DNA of 40,113 bases from Bacillus sp. AFS098217 (GCF_002551815.1 NZ_NVPR01000006.1:1-40113), one strand, 5' to 3'; shown: positions 8,368 to 16,682, counted from the stretch's first letter. Translations and numbers: made by a program. The notes: a model not told the origin generated them from the letters alone.

Positions 8368-8583
8368 ATGCTTCGCAATTATTTTTACAATGAAACGCAA
8401 ATGCGTCCTTTACCTGCACAAAGTACAATTCAAGCTGTTCATCAGGCTATACAAGCACAGCAACAAGCATTACAGGCACAACAAATGCAACAATCGTATT
8501 ATCCATCACAATCGTACCATTCATTACAGTCTTATTATCCATCACAATCGTACTATTCATCACAATCCTATTATCCGATGTAG
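8368..8583 (+). CDS. Tyr/Gln-rich small protein, tandem paralogue of 7938-8174
   Basis: A 71-residue product sharing the block PAQSTIQAVHQAIQAQQQ with its upstream neighbour (the DNA of this block is nearly identical). It ends in repeated SYYPSQSY-type units. GAGGTGAGGTGA precedes ATG 8368 at good spacing. The Tyr/Ser repeats resemble cross-linkable coat proteins. The pair probably arose by tandem duplication, after which the tails diverged. Confidence 0.65.
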   Translation: MLRNYFYNETQMRPLPAQSTIQAVHQAIQAQQQALQAQQMQQSYYPSQSYHSLQSYYPSQSYYSSQSYYPM

Positions 8584-8731
8584 ATTAAACAGGCTGGAAT
8601 GTCTTTTTGATCGTTTCCGTATGAGACTGTATATGTTTTATAGCGAATAATAACAAAACAGAAATAGCTCTTTGCTGGGCAATTATTCAAAAATAATTTA
8701 ACGAAAGCATCAATTAAGCTCCAGGTTAACA

Positions 8732-8769
8732 AAAGAGGGTCTGCTACGAATAGCAGACCCTCTTTGTTT
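8732..8769 (+). terminator. Strong intrinsic terminator
   Basis: A perfect 15-bp stem (8732-8746 with 8751-8765), CGAA loop, then a GTTTT tail. It ends the coat-like gene pair. Confidence 0.85.
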
Positions 8770-8774
8770 TAAAT

Positions 8775-8804
8775 AAAAGAGCAGCTAGCAAAAGCTAACT
8801 GCTC
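8775..8804 (-). terminator. Minus-strand terminator
   Basis: GAGCAG...CTGCTC stem (8779-8804) with a short loop. Read on the minus strand it is followed by TTTTATTT. It is placed to end the minus-strand membrane gene at 8915. The remaining 8805-8914 has no gene. Confidence 0.5.
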
Positions 8805-8914
8805 GGCTCCAGGGAGATTGGAGAAATATTATGGTATCTACAGTATTGACGGAATGCTGAGATTTATTCATGGGGGAAGAGAAAGATTAGAATATATATC
8901 AGTTGTAACATGTA

Positions 8915-9199
8915 TTAAACGAAAAATAATATTATATCAATATAGCAAGATAGAACTGAAATGATAGAAAACATAATTTTAAGTTTCCGACGGTCTTTTT
9001 TATTTTCGTTAGAAATATATTTTTTAATTCCAAATGCCAGTATCCAAACACCGAATATCATTTCCAATATTGCGATAAAAAACAGAGCATTAGGAAATGA
9101 AGCTGTATTTATGGCAGAAAAAATTAATGCTTTAATTGATAAATAACAAAGTGTTGTTAAAAGAGAGGAATATACCATAGCAATAATCCACTTATTTAT
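8915..9199 (-). CDS. Small membrane protein with apparent AUA start
   Basis: Three to four hydrophobic segments (for example FFIAILEMIFGVWILAFGI and IMFSIISVLSCYIDIILFF) around a basic KKYISNENKKDRRK loop. The first ATG (9178) lies 28 nt from a perfect GGAGG (9207-9211). Reading upstream in frame gives xNKWIIA before that Met, and the codon 7 nt from GGAGG is ATA at 9199-9197. Translation therefore probably began there, either at a rare AUA start or at an ATG since mutated. If ATA does not work, the gene may be weakly expressed or dying. Function unknown. Confidence 0.55.
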   Translation of the reverse strand: MNKWIIAMVYSSLLTTLCYLSIKALIFSAINTASFPNALFFIAILEMIFGVWILAFGIKKYISNENKKDRRKLKIMFSIISVLSCYIDIILFFV

Positions 9200-9328
9200 T
9201 TCGCTACCTCCTTTTTACATATTAGTAAATTTATGTAAGGTATTAAAAGTATATCATGAAGTACCTTTAATGTATGCAATGACAAAACTAGACAAAATAA
9301 TCCTTTTAAAAGAAAGGAAGAAATACAT

Positions 9329-9508
9329 TTGTAATCATGCACATCATGTGAAAAAGAAATTAGGAAAGGGTGGCGCTGTAAATATGATGATACATATTAC
9401 TGTAATATGAAATGTGTTGCAGCGTCCATGAAGCCAAGATGTTATAATAGATTATTGAAAGAACAAACGTTATATTGGACAGTTTGTAAGAATGAAGAAG
9501 AAAAATAA
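9329..9508 (+). pseudogene. Small Cys-rich protein gene with a stop at codon 2
   Basis: After AAAGGAAG (9313-9320) the frame reads TTG TAA and then SCTSCEKEIRKGWRCKYDD, TYYCNMKCVAASMKPRC, YNRLLKEQTLYWTVCKNEEEK and a TAA. The spacing of cysteines (CxxC, then C, CxxxC, C) suggests a small zinc-ribbon or treble-clef protein. No intact start in this frame precedes the first cysteines. The body is otherwise undamaged, so the lesion may be recent. A strong terminator follows at 9536. Confidence 0.5.
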
Positions 9509-9535
9509 ATATTAGTGTCCTACTGGAAGAATCAG

Positions 9536-9597
9536 GCGGACATCAAACCATAAAGAGCAGTAACAATATTGCGCTGTGGTTTGGTGTCCGCTTTTTT
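9536..9597 (+). terminator. Intrinsic terminator
   Basis: A 17-bp stem (9536-9552 with 9575-9591, two G-U pairs) is followed by six T residues. It ends the Cys-rich remnant. Nothing else is seen in 9598-9692. Confidence 0.8.
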
Positions 9598-9692
9598 AAT
9601 TTCATTTTTGCTCACATTTTGTTCACGAACTATGTGAAAAAGTATGAAAAACTATAGAAATAATTATTGCACTAAAATTCATGATAAAAATT

Positions 9693-9737
9693 AAAAGGTG
9701 CCAAACCCCTTGCCACAAAAGGGGTTTGGCACTTTTA
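9693..9737 (-). terminator. Terminator of the coat-like gene
   Basis: GTGCCAAACCCCTT (9698-9711) pairs with 9719-9732 and is flanked by A and T tracts. It lies 30 bp past the stop codon of the minus-strand gene at 9768. Confidence 0.8.
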
Positions 9738-9767
9738 TAGTTTTTACGTTTTATCAAATGAACAGCC

Positions 9768-10481
9768 TTAAAACTGCTCATTCTTCTCCCAGGACTCTAC
9801 AATATAATGGGCAATTGTTGGATTAAATCCTTTTCCGACTAAAAACATAATCGCAGCAACTTCTGTCATGGCGTGTTGGGGGGATGTATATTTTGCTTCA
9901 TTCATACCGTACTCAACCCATGGTTTTACGAAATCTAATATAGGCTTTTTTAAGGATAAAAATTGTGTACCAACAACTTGCTGAATTTGTTGTTCCGTTG
10001 GTTCAGTTGGAATTCCTGTAGTAGAACCTGTTGGCAAGGTTTGTGGTTGTGTTGAATCTAATGTTGGTGCTGGTGGTGAAACACGCGGGTCGTGGTATGG
10101 TTGATACATTTGTGGTTGCTGATATGGAGCTTGCTGAACTTCTTGAGTCTGTTGAGCTACATATGGATTTTGTTGGTGTTGAGTTTCTGGGACATGCTGA
10201 GTTACATATGGATTTTGTTGATACCGAGCTTCTTGAGTTTGCTGAGCTACGTATGGATTTTGTTGGTGCTGAGTTTCTTGAGTCTGCTGAGTTACATATG
10301 GATTCTGTTGATATCGAGTTTCTTGAGTTTGTTGGGTTACGTATGGATTTTGTGAATATTGTAATTCTTGATGCTGTGTTTCCTGCTCTTGGTTTTCCGA
10401 CAGCTGTTCTTGATATTGTTGCTCTTGATCTTGAGGATAGTATGGTTGGTGCGGATAAGACTGTTGATTATTATAGAACAT
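9768..10481 (-). CDS. Gln/Tyr/Pro-rich repeat protein, probable spore coat or exosporium protein
   Basis: The 237-residue product starts at ATG 10481, 5-6 nt after GAAGGAGGAAAT; an upstream in-frame ATG at 10532 has no such site. Residues 1-43 are Gln/Tyr/Pro-rich, 44-118 hold five 15-residue units starting QNPYV, 119-165 are Pro/Thr-rich linker, and 166-237 form a conserved-looking globular end (FVKPWVEYGMNEAKY, PTIAHYIVESWEKNEQF). No signal peptide or membrane helix is present. The sigma-K-like promoter at 10515-10542 points to mother-cell expression. A decayed copy of its 3' end lies at 7508-7549. I do not recognise a named family. Confidence 0.8.
   Translation of the reverse strand: MFYNNQQSYPHQPYYPQDQEQQYQEQLSENQEQETQHQELQYSQNPYVTQQTQETRYQQNPYVTQQTQETQHQQNPYVAQQTQEARYQQNPYVTQHVPETQHQQNPYVAQQTQEVQQAPYQQPQMYQPYHDPRVSPPAPTLDSTQPQTLPTGSTTGIPTEPTEQQIQQVVGTQFLSLKKPILDFVKPWVEYGMNEAKYTSPQHAMTEVAAIMFLVGKGFNPTIAHYIVESWEKNEQF
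10128..10352 (-). repeat. 45-bp tandem repeats, five units
   Basis: Five in-frame units encode QNPYV(T/A)Q..(Q/P)E...Q. Alternate units end RYQ or QHQ, showing a higher-order 90-bp period, so expansion probably copied two units at a time. Confidence 0.9.
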
Positions 10482-10514
10482 TTTATTTCCTCCTTCGTAA
10501 TTGTACATACAAAA

Positions 10515-10542
10515 TAGTCTATGGGCGGACAAGAAAATATGT
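10515..10542 (-). promoter_or_regulatory. Sigma-K-like promoter
   Basis: On the minus strand, AC (10542-10541), 17 nt, then CATAGACTA (10523-10515) fits AC-N16/17-CATAnnnTA. It lies 33 nt before the start codon of the coat-like gene. Confidence 0.6.
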
Positions 10543-10589
10543 GATGAAAAAATGAGGGCATGTTACAATAAGAAACTGGGTGAAGATAA

Positions 10590-11237
10590 ATGATAAAACA
10601 AGAACAAATTCAAAAAACAGTAACTTTTGTCAAAAATATTTTAGAAAAAGATGCGAGTGGGCATGATTGGTATCATATTGAACGTGTACATAAATTAGCA
10701 ATCTCTTTAGCAAAGCAAGAAGGTGGCAATCTTTTTGTAATCGAGATGGCGGCATTGCTTCACGATGTAGCCGATGAGAAGTTAAATGAGAGTGAAGAAG
10801 CTGGGATGAAAAAGGTTTCTAACTGGTTAGAAGAATTGAGTGTTCCGGAAGAAGAAAGTAAACATATCCTTCATATTATTGCAAATATGTCTTATAAGGG
10901 TGGACATGGTGGTAAGATAGAAACATTGGAAGGAAAAATTGTTCAGGATGCGGATCGTTTGGACGCGCTTGGGGCAATTGGAATTGCTCGTACATTTGCT
11001 TATGGTGGGGCAAAGGGAAGATTAATGTATGATCCAAATGTTCCTCCGCGTGAAGCGATGACGAAAGAAGAATATCGAAAAAGTAATGATCCATCTTTAA
11101 ATCATTTTTATGAAAAACTGTTAAAACTGAAAGATTTAATGAATACAGATGCTGCTAAGCGAGAGGCTGAAGTTCGCCATCGTTATATGGAAGAGTTTAT
11201 CGGACAATTTATGAAAGAGTGGAATGCACAAATATGA
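10590..11237 (+). CDS. ypgQ: HD-domain phosphohydrolase (YpgQ-like)
   Basis: A 215-residue HD-superfamily metal-dependent phosphohydrolase. Metal ligands are visible: GHDWYHIERV (about residue 24-33), LLHDVADEKL (about 57-66) and VQDADRLDALG (about 117-127), the H...HD...D signature. Members related to B. subtilis YpgQ act as nucleotide (pyro)phosphohydrolases; the substrate here is not visible. GGGTGA precedes ATG 10590. Its TGA overlaps the ATG of the following ABC-F gene, so the two are translationally coupled. Confidence 0.88.
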   Translation: MIKQEQIQKTVTFVKNILEKDASGHDWYHIERVHKLAISLAKQEGGNLFVIEMAALLHDVADEKLNESEEAGMKKVSNWLEELSVPEEESKHILHIIANMSYKGGHGGKIETLEGKIVQDADRLDALGAIGIARTFAYGGAKGRLMYDPNVPPREAMTKEEYRKSNDPSLNHFYEKLLKLKDLMNTDAAKREAEVRHRYMEEFIGQFMKEWNAQI

Positions 11238-13126
11238 AAATGTTAACAGTAGAAAACGTATCCAAATCATATGGGGATAAACCGTTATTCAATGGATTAT
11301 CATTTAGCATTGCAGAGGGACAACGCGCAGGGATTATTGGCGTAAACGGGACAGGTAAGTCGACATTATTAAAAATTATTGCAGGAATAGAAATTCCTGA
11401 TACAGGGGATATGACGCATACGCGTGGGTATACAATTAGCTATTTATCACAGCAACCGGACTTTAATGAAGATTTAACAGTACTTGAGCAAGTATTCCAT
11501 GGTGATACACCTCTTATTCGTCTTCTTCGTGAATATGAACAAGCATTATTAAATATAGAAAAAGATCCAAGCAATGAAAAAGTACAAGAACAATTATTTG
11601 CGATGCAGCAGCGTATGGATGCGATGAATGCATGGGAAGCAAACGCGAATGCAAAATCTCTTTTAACGAAATTAGGGATTACAGATTTCACCGCAACAGT
11701 TGGAAATTTATCTGGGGGACAAAAGAAACGTATTGCAATGGCGCAATGTTTTATTGAAACGCCTGATTTATTAATATTAGATGAGCCAACGAACCACCTT
11801 GATCATGAAACGGTAGAATGGTTAGAAGAGTACCTATCACGTTATACGGGAGCGGTTTTACTTGTAACACATGATCGTTATTTCTTAGATCGTGTTACAA
11901 ATCGTATCTTTGAATTAGATAATGGTAAACTGTATAGCTATGAAGGAAACTATAGTACATTTTTAGAAGCGAAAGCACTTCGTGAAGAACAAGAATTGGC
12001 ACAAGAATCAAAGCGTCAAAATCTGTATCGTCGTGAACTAGCTTGGATTCGCCGCGGAGCGAAAGCGCGTTCCACAAAACAAAAGGCGCGTATTCAGCGT
12101 TTTGAAGAGTTAAAGGGACAAGAAGGGCCAGCTGCGAAGCAATCTGTTGATATTGCACTTAGCGGGAGTAGATTAGGAAAGAAAGTGCTTGAGTTAAAAG
12201 ATGTAACGAAAAAGTTTGGTGATAAAACGGTACTCCACAATTTTAATCATATCGTGAAACCAGGAGATAGAATTGGAATTATCGGGGCAAACGGTAGCGG
12301 GAAATCATCTCTATTAAATATGCTTGCGGGTAAATTATCTCCTGATAGTGGTGAGATTGAAGTGGGGCAAACTGTAAAGATTGCTTATTATACACAAGAA
12401 AATGAAGAGATGAACTTAAATCAACGTATGATTGAATACATTAAAGAAGTCGCAGAAGTTATTCATACGACAGATGGAAAAGTAATTGGCGCATCTCAAA
12501 TGCTTGAACGTTTCTTGTTTGAGCCACATTCACATGGAACGCCGCTTGTTAAACTATCTGGTGGTGAAAGAAGACGCCTGTATTTATTGCGTATTTTAAT
12601 GGGGGAACCGAATGTACTTCTATTGGATGAGCCGACGAACGACTTAGACACACAAACATTAACAGTACTAGAAGATTATTTAGAAGATTTCCCAGGTGTC
12701 GTTCTTACCGTATCGCATGATCGTTATTTCTTAGATAAAGTAGTTGATGAATTATTTATCTTTGCTGGTGGCGGAGAAGTTCGTGAGTTTTTAGGTAGTT
12801 ATAGTGATTATTTAGAGATGCAAAAAACAAAAGAAATAATAGAGAAAGCGGAAGTGCAAAAAGAAAAGAAAGTAGAAGAAGTACCAAAGCAACAACGTAA
12901 ACGTAAACTTTCTTATCATGAGCAACGCGAATGGGAAACAATTGAAGATACGATTGCAGAGCTTGAGGAGAAACTTGAAACAATCGGAGAAGAGCTTGCA
13001 AATGTTGGCTCTGATTTTACAAAGGCACAAGAGCTTTCTGAGGCGCAACAGCAAACAGAAGAAGAACTAGAGAAAGCGATGGAACGTTGGAGCGAACTAT
13101 CTGACATCGTTGAAGGTTTAAAATAA
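11234..13126 (+). CDS. yfmR: ABC-F ATPase, YfmR/Uup-type ribosome-associated factor
   Basis: A 630-residue soluble protein with two ABC cassettes and no membrane domain. Cassette 1 has GVNGTGKST and LSGGQKKR; cassette 2 has GANGSGKSS and LSGGERRR. Both have LLLDEPTN-type Walker B and a switch His (VTHDR, VSHDR). The linker is Arg/Lys-rich and a C-terminal coiled coil (about 540-628) identifies the Uup/YfmR branch, which helps ribosomes stalled in early elongation or at prolines alongside EF-P. ATG 11234 overlaps the upstream TGA (ATGA); ATG 11240 is an alternative. Confidence 0.92.
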   Translation: MKMLTVENVSKSYGDKPLFNGLSFSIAEGQRAGIIGVNGTGKSTLLKIIAGIEIPDTGDMTHTRGYTISYLSQQPDFNEDLTVLEQVFHGDTPLIRLLREYEQALLNIEKDPSNEKVQEQLFAMQQRMDAMNAWEANANAKSLLTKLGITDFTATVGNLSGGQKKRIAMAQCFIETPDLLILDEPTNHLDHETVEWLEEYLSRYTGAVLLVTHDRYFLDRVTNRIFELDNGKLYSYEGNYSTFLEAKALREEQELAQESKRQNLYRRELAWIRRGAKARSTKQKARIQRFEELKGQEGPAAKQSVDIALSGSRLGKKVLELKDVTKKFGDKTVLHNFNHIVKPGDRIGIIGANGSGKSSLLNMLAGKLSPDSGEIEVGQTVKIAYYTQENEEMNLNQRMIEYIKEVAEVIHTTDGKVIGASQMLERFLFEPHSHGTPLVKLSGGERRRLYLLRILMGEPNVLLLDEPTNDLDTQTLTVLEDYLEDFPGVVLTVSHDRYFLDKVVDELFIFAGGGEVREFLGSYSDYLEMQKTKEIIEKAEVQKEKKVEEVPKQQRKRKLSYHEQREWETIEDTIAELEEKLETIGEELANVGSDFTKAQELSEAQQQTEEELEKAMERWSELSDIVEGLK

Positions 13127-13202
13127 AAACAGGCTACATATATTGAAATATAAAGAGAAAAACTTTACACTTATTGGTAGAATCTATTTTAGGAGGGAAA
13201 AA

Positions 13203-13934
13203 ATGAGAACATCTAATCCAATGTTGAACAAAGAGGCATTTCGTAAACAGGGAGCGAGCGCTTCTGCGATGACAATTGGCGGAGCCGTAGGCAAAACATT
13301 CATTATGCTTGCCTTGCTTCTTGCGACGTCTGTTTATTCATACATACAGATGATGCAAGGAACAATGAAAATGCCAGTATTAATTGGGGCGTTAGTTGTT
13401 GCTGCTATTGTCGCATTTGCATCGATATTCTTCCCGCGCATATCACCGATTGGCGCGCCGATTTATGCGGCAGTAGAAGGTGTTGTGCTAGGAAGTATCT
13501 CAGCAGTTTATACAATGAAATTTGGCGATACTATCGTTTTAAATGCTGTATTACTAACAATTTCAATTTTATTTGCAATGTTAGTCTTATATGCAACTCG
13601 CGTTGTAAAAGTAACTGATAAATTCCGTACAGGTGTAATGGCTGCAACGTTTGGAATTGCGATTATGTACTTAATCGTTTTTCTATTAAACATGTTTGGT
13701 GTGACTGTTCCTTATATTCATCAAGGCGGAACAATCGGTATCATTATTAGTGCAGTTGTCATTGTAGTTGCTGCATTAAATTTATTACTAGACTTCGATT
13801 TAATCGAAAGTGGTGCACGCAGTGGAGCTCCAAAATATATGGAGTGGTACAGTGCGATGGGATTAATGATGACATTAGTATGGTTATACTTAGAAATTCT
13901 TCGTTTTGTTTCTTACTTTACAAAGAATGACTAA
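13203..13934 (+). CDS. Bax inhibitor-1/YccA family membrane protein
   Basis: A 243-residue protein with seven predicted membrane helices after a short N-terminal tail (NPMLNKEAFRKQG). The pattern matches the bacterial Bax-inhibitor/TMBIM family, whose B. subtilis relative YetJ is a pH-sensitive calcium leak channel. Conserved acidic residues sit near the end (DFDLIESG). TAGGAGGGAAAAA fixes ATG 13203; an open frame beginning at 13143 lacks a site. It is monocistronic, with a terminator directly after. Cargo in this organism is not known. Confidence 0.88.
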   Translation: MRTSNPMLNKEAFRKQGASASAMTIGGAVGKTFIMLALLLATSVYSYIQMMQGTMKMPVLIGALVVAAIVAFASIFFPRISPIGAPIYAAVEGVVLGSISAVYTMKFGDTIVLNAVLLTISILFAMLVLYATRVVKVTDKFRTGVMAATFGIAIMYLIVFLLNMFGVTVPYIHQGGTIGIIISAVVIVVAALNLLLDFDLIESGARSGAPKYMEWYSAMGLMMTLVWLYLEILRFVSYFTKND

Positions 13935-13939
13935 TTGGA

Positions 13940-13979
13940 AGAAATCCTGCATGATTGAAACATGCGGGATTTCTTTTTG
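13940..13979 (+). terminator. Intrinsic terminator
   Basis: AGAAATCCTGCATG (13940-13953) pairs with 13961-13974 (one G-U) and is followed by TTTTTG. Confidence 0.85.
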
Positions 13980-14092
13980 TATTTTTTTAGATTTAAAGTG
14001 ATGATTTCTTTTTAGAAATATATCATTTTGCATTTTTTACCTATCTTCTATTTTTTTCTACAATAAAGAAAAAAATACGAGGTGGTATAAAT

Positions 14093-14431
14093 ATGATGAA
14101 TCGTGTTGTATTAATTGGAAGATTGACAAAAGATCCAGAACTATACTACACAAAGCAGGGAATTGCCTACGCACGTATATGTGTTGCGGTAAACAGGGGA
14201 TTTCGGAATAGCCTAGGGGAGCAGCAGGCTGACTACATTTACTGCGTAGTCTGGAGAAAATCTGCTGAGAATGTATCGGAGTATTGTAAAAAAGGATCTT
14301 TAGTTGGAATTACAGGCCGGATTCATACGAGTAATTATGATAATGAACAGGGGAGGAGAGTGTATAAGACGGAAGTTGTGATTGAAAGGATTACGTTTTT
14401 GGAGCGGAAGAGAGAGGAAGCATCGCAGTAA
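14093..14431 (+). CDS. ssbB: Single-stranded DNA-binding protein, SsbB type
   Basis: A 112-residue OB-fold protein ([39 protein letters not shown]). It lacks the long Gly/Gln-rich linker and acidic DDDLPF tip of the essential SsbA, so it is the short SsbB/YwpH class, used in competence in B. subtilis. CGAGGTGG precedes ATG 14093 (ATG 14096 is equally possible). It stands alone. I did not find a clear ComK box, so competence control is not shown. Confidence 0.87.
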   Translation: MMNRVVLIGRLTKDPELYYTKQGIAYARICVAVNRGFRNSLGEQQADYIYCVVWRKSAENVSEYCKKGSLVGITGRIHTSNYDNEQGRRVYKTEVVIERITFLERKREEASQ

Positions 14432-14599
14432 AACCTATGTATACGCATGAAAGAAGTAAACTTAAAAATTTTTATCTTGCGTTTACAGGTGTGAGGTCTC
14501 CGCATTGTGATTTGTAAAACCAAGCATTGCAGTAGGAGTATAACGGTAGAACATGTTACAATACAGCTAAGAACAAGCAATAAAGGAGAGTATATTTAC

Positions 14600-15727
14600 G
14601 TGAAGATTAAAGCAATTGAACCAACGCCAAGTCCAAATACAATGAAAGTTATTTTAAATGAAGTATTACCATCAGGAGCACGTAATAATTATACAAACGA
14701 AAATGCAGAACAAGCACCAGAACAAGTGCAGCAAATTTTAAAAATCGAAGGCATTAAAGGTGTGTATCATGTAGCGGATTTTTTAGCAGTTGAACGAAAT
14801 GCGAAGTATGATTGGAAAGTACTTTTACAGCAAGTTCGTGCTGTGTTTGGAGAAGAAGTAGCAGTAGAAGATGAACAGGAGCAGCTTTCACATTTTGGTG
14901 AAGTGAAAGTATTTATTCAAATGTTCTTTACAATTCCAATGCAGGTGAAATTAACAGATGGAACGACGGAAGAACGAGTTGGATTACCAGACCGCTTTAA
15001 AGAAGCGATTATGAAAGTGCAAATGTCTGCACCTAACGTTGTAAAAGAGCGTAAATGGGTGGAGCAAAGTACACGCTATGGCAATTTTGAAGAAATCGGA
15101 AAAGAAGTGGTAGAAGAAATTGTTGCCGCTTATTCAGAAGATCGCGTTGAACAAACGATAAAAGAGTTATTAGATCAGGCAGGGGCTACAGAAGTAACTG
15201 TGGCAAAGCGTGTGCCATATAAAGTAACAGAAAAGATGATGGCAGATTCTGATTGGAAAAAACGCTATGCAGCTCTTGAACAAATGGATCCTACCGAGGA
15301 AGACATTCCTGTTCTGAAAAAAGCGTTAGAGGATGAAAAGGTATCGATTCGCCGTTTAGCAACAGCATATTTAGGTATGGTAAAAGGTGAGGAAGTATTA
15401 CCGTTATTATATAAAGCCTTATTAGATCGTTCTGTAAGTGTGCGCCGTACAGCAGGCGATTGCTTATCAGATGTGGGCGATCCAGCAGCGATGTTTGTTA
15501 TGATTAAAGCACTTAAAGATCCAAGTAAATTAGTACGTTGGCGTGCAGCGATGTTCTTGTTTGAACTTGGTGATGAAAGTGCAATTCCAGCATTACGAGC
15601 GGCACAAGATGATCCGGAGTTCGAAGTAGCCATGCAGGCACGCTTAGCATTAGAACGCATTGAGGGCGGCGAAGAAGCAAAAGGTTCTGTTTGGAAACAA
15701 ATGACGGAGTCTCGTAAAGGAGAGTAA
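14600..15727 (+). CDS. ypgR: YpgR-like / conserved virulence factor C family, Nfu N-domain plus HEAT repeats
   Basis: A 375-residue protein. GTG 14600 follows AAAGGAG at 14582-14588; earlier in-frame ATG 14507 has no site. Residues 1-85 resemble the N-terminal scaffold domain of Nfu/NifU-type proteins (PTPSPNTMKVILNE, then GVYHVADFLAVERN), without the cluster-binding CxxC. Residues about 215-370 are PBS-lyase HEAT-like repeats (RRLATAYLG, VRRTAGDCLSDVGD, RWRAAMFLFELGD). It heads a run with the DCC oxidoreductase (4-nt gap) and bacilliredoxin, suggesting thiol or Fe-S redox housekeeping. Its biochemical role is undefined. Confidence 0.85.
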   Translation: MKIKAIEPTPSPNTMKVILNEVLPSGARNNYTNENAEQAPEQVQQILKIEGIKGVYHVADFLAVERNAKYDWKVLLQQVRAVFGEEVAVEDEQEQLSHFGEVKVFIQMFFTIPMQVKLTDGTTEERVGLPDRFKEAIMKVQMSAPNVVKERKWVEQSTRYGNFEEIGKEVVEEIVAAYSEDRVEQTIKELLDQAGATEVTVAKRVPYKVTEKMMADSDWKKRYAALEQMDPTEEDIPVLKKALEDEKVSIRRLATAYLGMVKGEEVLPLLYKALLDRSVSVRRTAGDCLSDVGDPAAMFVMIKALKDPSKLVRWRAAMFLFELGDESAIPALRAAQDDPEFEVAMQARLALERIEGGEEAKGSVWKQMTESRKGE

Positions 15728-15731
15728 TCGT

Positions 15732-16115
15732 ATGATCGTTTTCTATGATAGTTGGTGTCCAATGTGTACAGCGGTTGCGGAGCGTACGAAAAAGTTTGAT
15801 AAAAAAGGTTCAATAACGTTTGTTTCTTTCCGCGACAAAGATGTAGTGGAAGAGTATCAGTTGTCTGAAGCACTGCAAAGTAAGATGGAACAAAGACTTT
15901 ATATTTTCAAAAACAATAAATGGTACGATGGCATTGGGAGTATATATGTTTTAGCAAAGTCTATCCCCGCATATTGGATTGCGGTTCCGTTCATTAAGTT
16001 ATCTATGTTACTTGGATTTGGAAATAAAGTATATGATTATGTTGCAAATAATCGAAAACTTGTTCCTGTTGGGCATTGCCGTGAAGGGGTTTGTGAAATT
16101 CCATCAAAAAAATGA
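15732..16115 (+). CDS. DCC-family thiol-disulfide oxidoreductase (DUF393)
   Basis: A 127-residue thioredoxin-like protein starting MIVFYDSWCPMCTAVAER. The CPMC pair at residues 9-12 is the redox centre of the DCC family, here preceded by DSW. A C-terminal helix with WIAVPFIKLS and a later Cys pair (HCREGVC) are present. It starts 4 nt after the YpgR-like gene and is surely co-transcribed with it. Partners are unknown; the neighbouring bacilliredoxin suggests a role in thiol redox balance. Confidence 0.85.
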   Translation: MIVFYDSWCPMCTAVAERTKKFDKKGSITFVSFRDKDVVEEYQLSEALQSKMEQRLYIFKNNKWYDGIGSIYVLAKSIPAYWIAVPFIKLSMLLGFGNKVYDYVANNRKLVPVGHCREGVCEIPSKK

Positions 16116-16198
16116 CGTCATTGCCACCTTTCTTTTGCACCAATTATTAGAGCGTGATATGATGAATTTGGAATGAAAGTTGAAGGAGAGATAATAAG

Positions 16199-16633
16199 AT
16201 GTCAAATGCATACGAAGAGTACATGCGTCAAATGGTAATTCCGATGCGTCAAGAGTTAGTACGCGCTGGATTTGAAGAATTAACTACAGAAGATGCTGTA
16301 AAAGAATATATGGAAAATGCGACAGGTACAACATTAGTTGTTGTAAACTCTGTTTGCGGCTGTGCAGCTGGTTTAGCTCGTCCATCAGCTGGTCAAGCGG
16401 TTGTACGTTCTGAAAAACAACCTGACCATCTTGTAACTGTATTTGCAGGACAAGATAAAGAAGCGACTGCAACAATGCGTGAGTACTTCGGAGATATTCC
16501 TCCATCCTCACCATCTATGGCGTTATTAAAAGGTAACGAAGTTGTTCACTTCATTCATCGTCATGAAATTGAAGGGGCAACAATGGAAGAAATCATTAAT
16601 AACTTAGAACAGGCTTTTGAAAAGCATTGCTAA
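16199..16633 (+). CDS. brxA: Bacilliredoxin BrxA (YphP)
   Basis: A 144-residue thioredoxin-fold protein of the DUF1094 family with the NSVCGCAAG active site (Cys-Gly-Cys at about 53-55). It removes bacillithiol from S-bacillithiolated proteins after oxidative stress. The sequence follows B. subtilis YphP along its length, including FAGQDKEATA and PPSSPSMALLKG. Its own AAGGAGA lies before ATG 16199 and a terminator follows. The 83-nt gap from the DCC gene leaves co-transcription likely but not certain. Confidence 0.93.
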   Translation: MSNAYEEYMRQMVIPMRQELVRAGFEELTTEDAVKEYMENATGTTLVVVNSVCGCAAGLARPSAGQAVVRSEKQPDHLVTVFAGQDKEATATMREYFGDIPPSSPSMALLKGNEVVHFIHRHEIEGATMEEIINNLEQAFEKHC

Positions 16634-16662
16634 AAAGGGGGAGAGTGATTCTCCCTTTTTTC
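16632..16662 (+). terminator. Intrinsic terminator
   Basis: An A/G-rich arm beginning AAAAAGGGGGAGA pairs with TTCTCCCTTTTTT after a GTGA loop. It overlaps the brxA stop codon by two bases. Confidence 0.75.
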
Positions 16663-16682
16663 TTTATATATGAGGTGAAAAG

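Noticed and set aside
10128-10352. Regular direct repeats resembling a CRISPR array
   Set aside because: Units are contiguous, in frame and without unique spacers; they encode protein repeats. The same holds for 2524-2808.
10031-10555. Plus-strand open frames across the coat-like repeat gene
   Set aside because: Shadows of the 45-bp repeats; no ribosome binding site and low-complexity translation.
15979-16176. 65-codon frame between the DCC gene and brxA
   Set aside because: It begins inside the DCC gene in another frame and has no ribosome site of its own.
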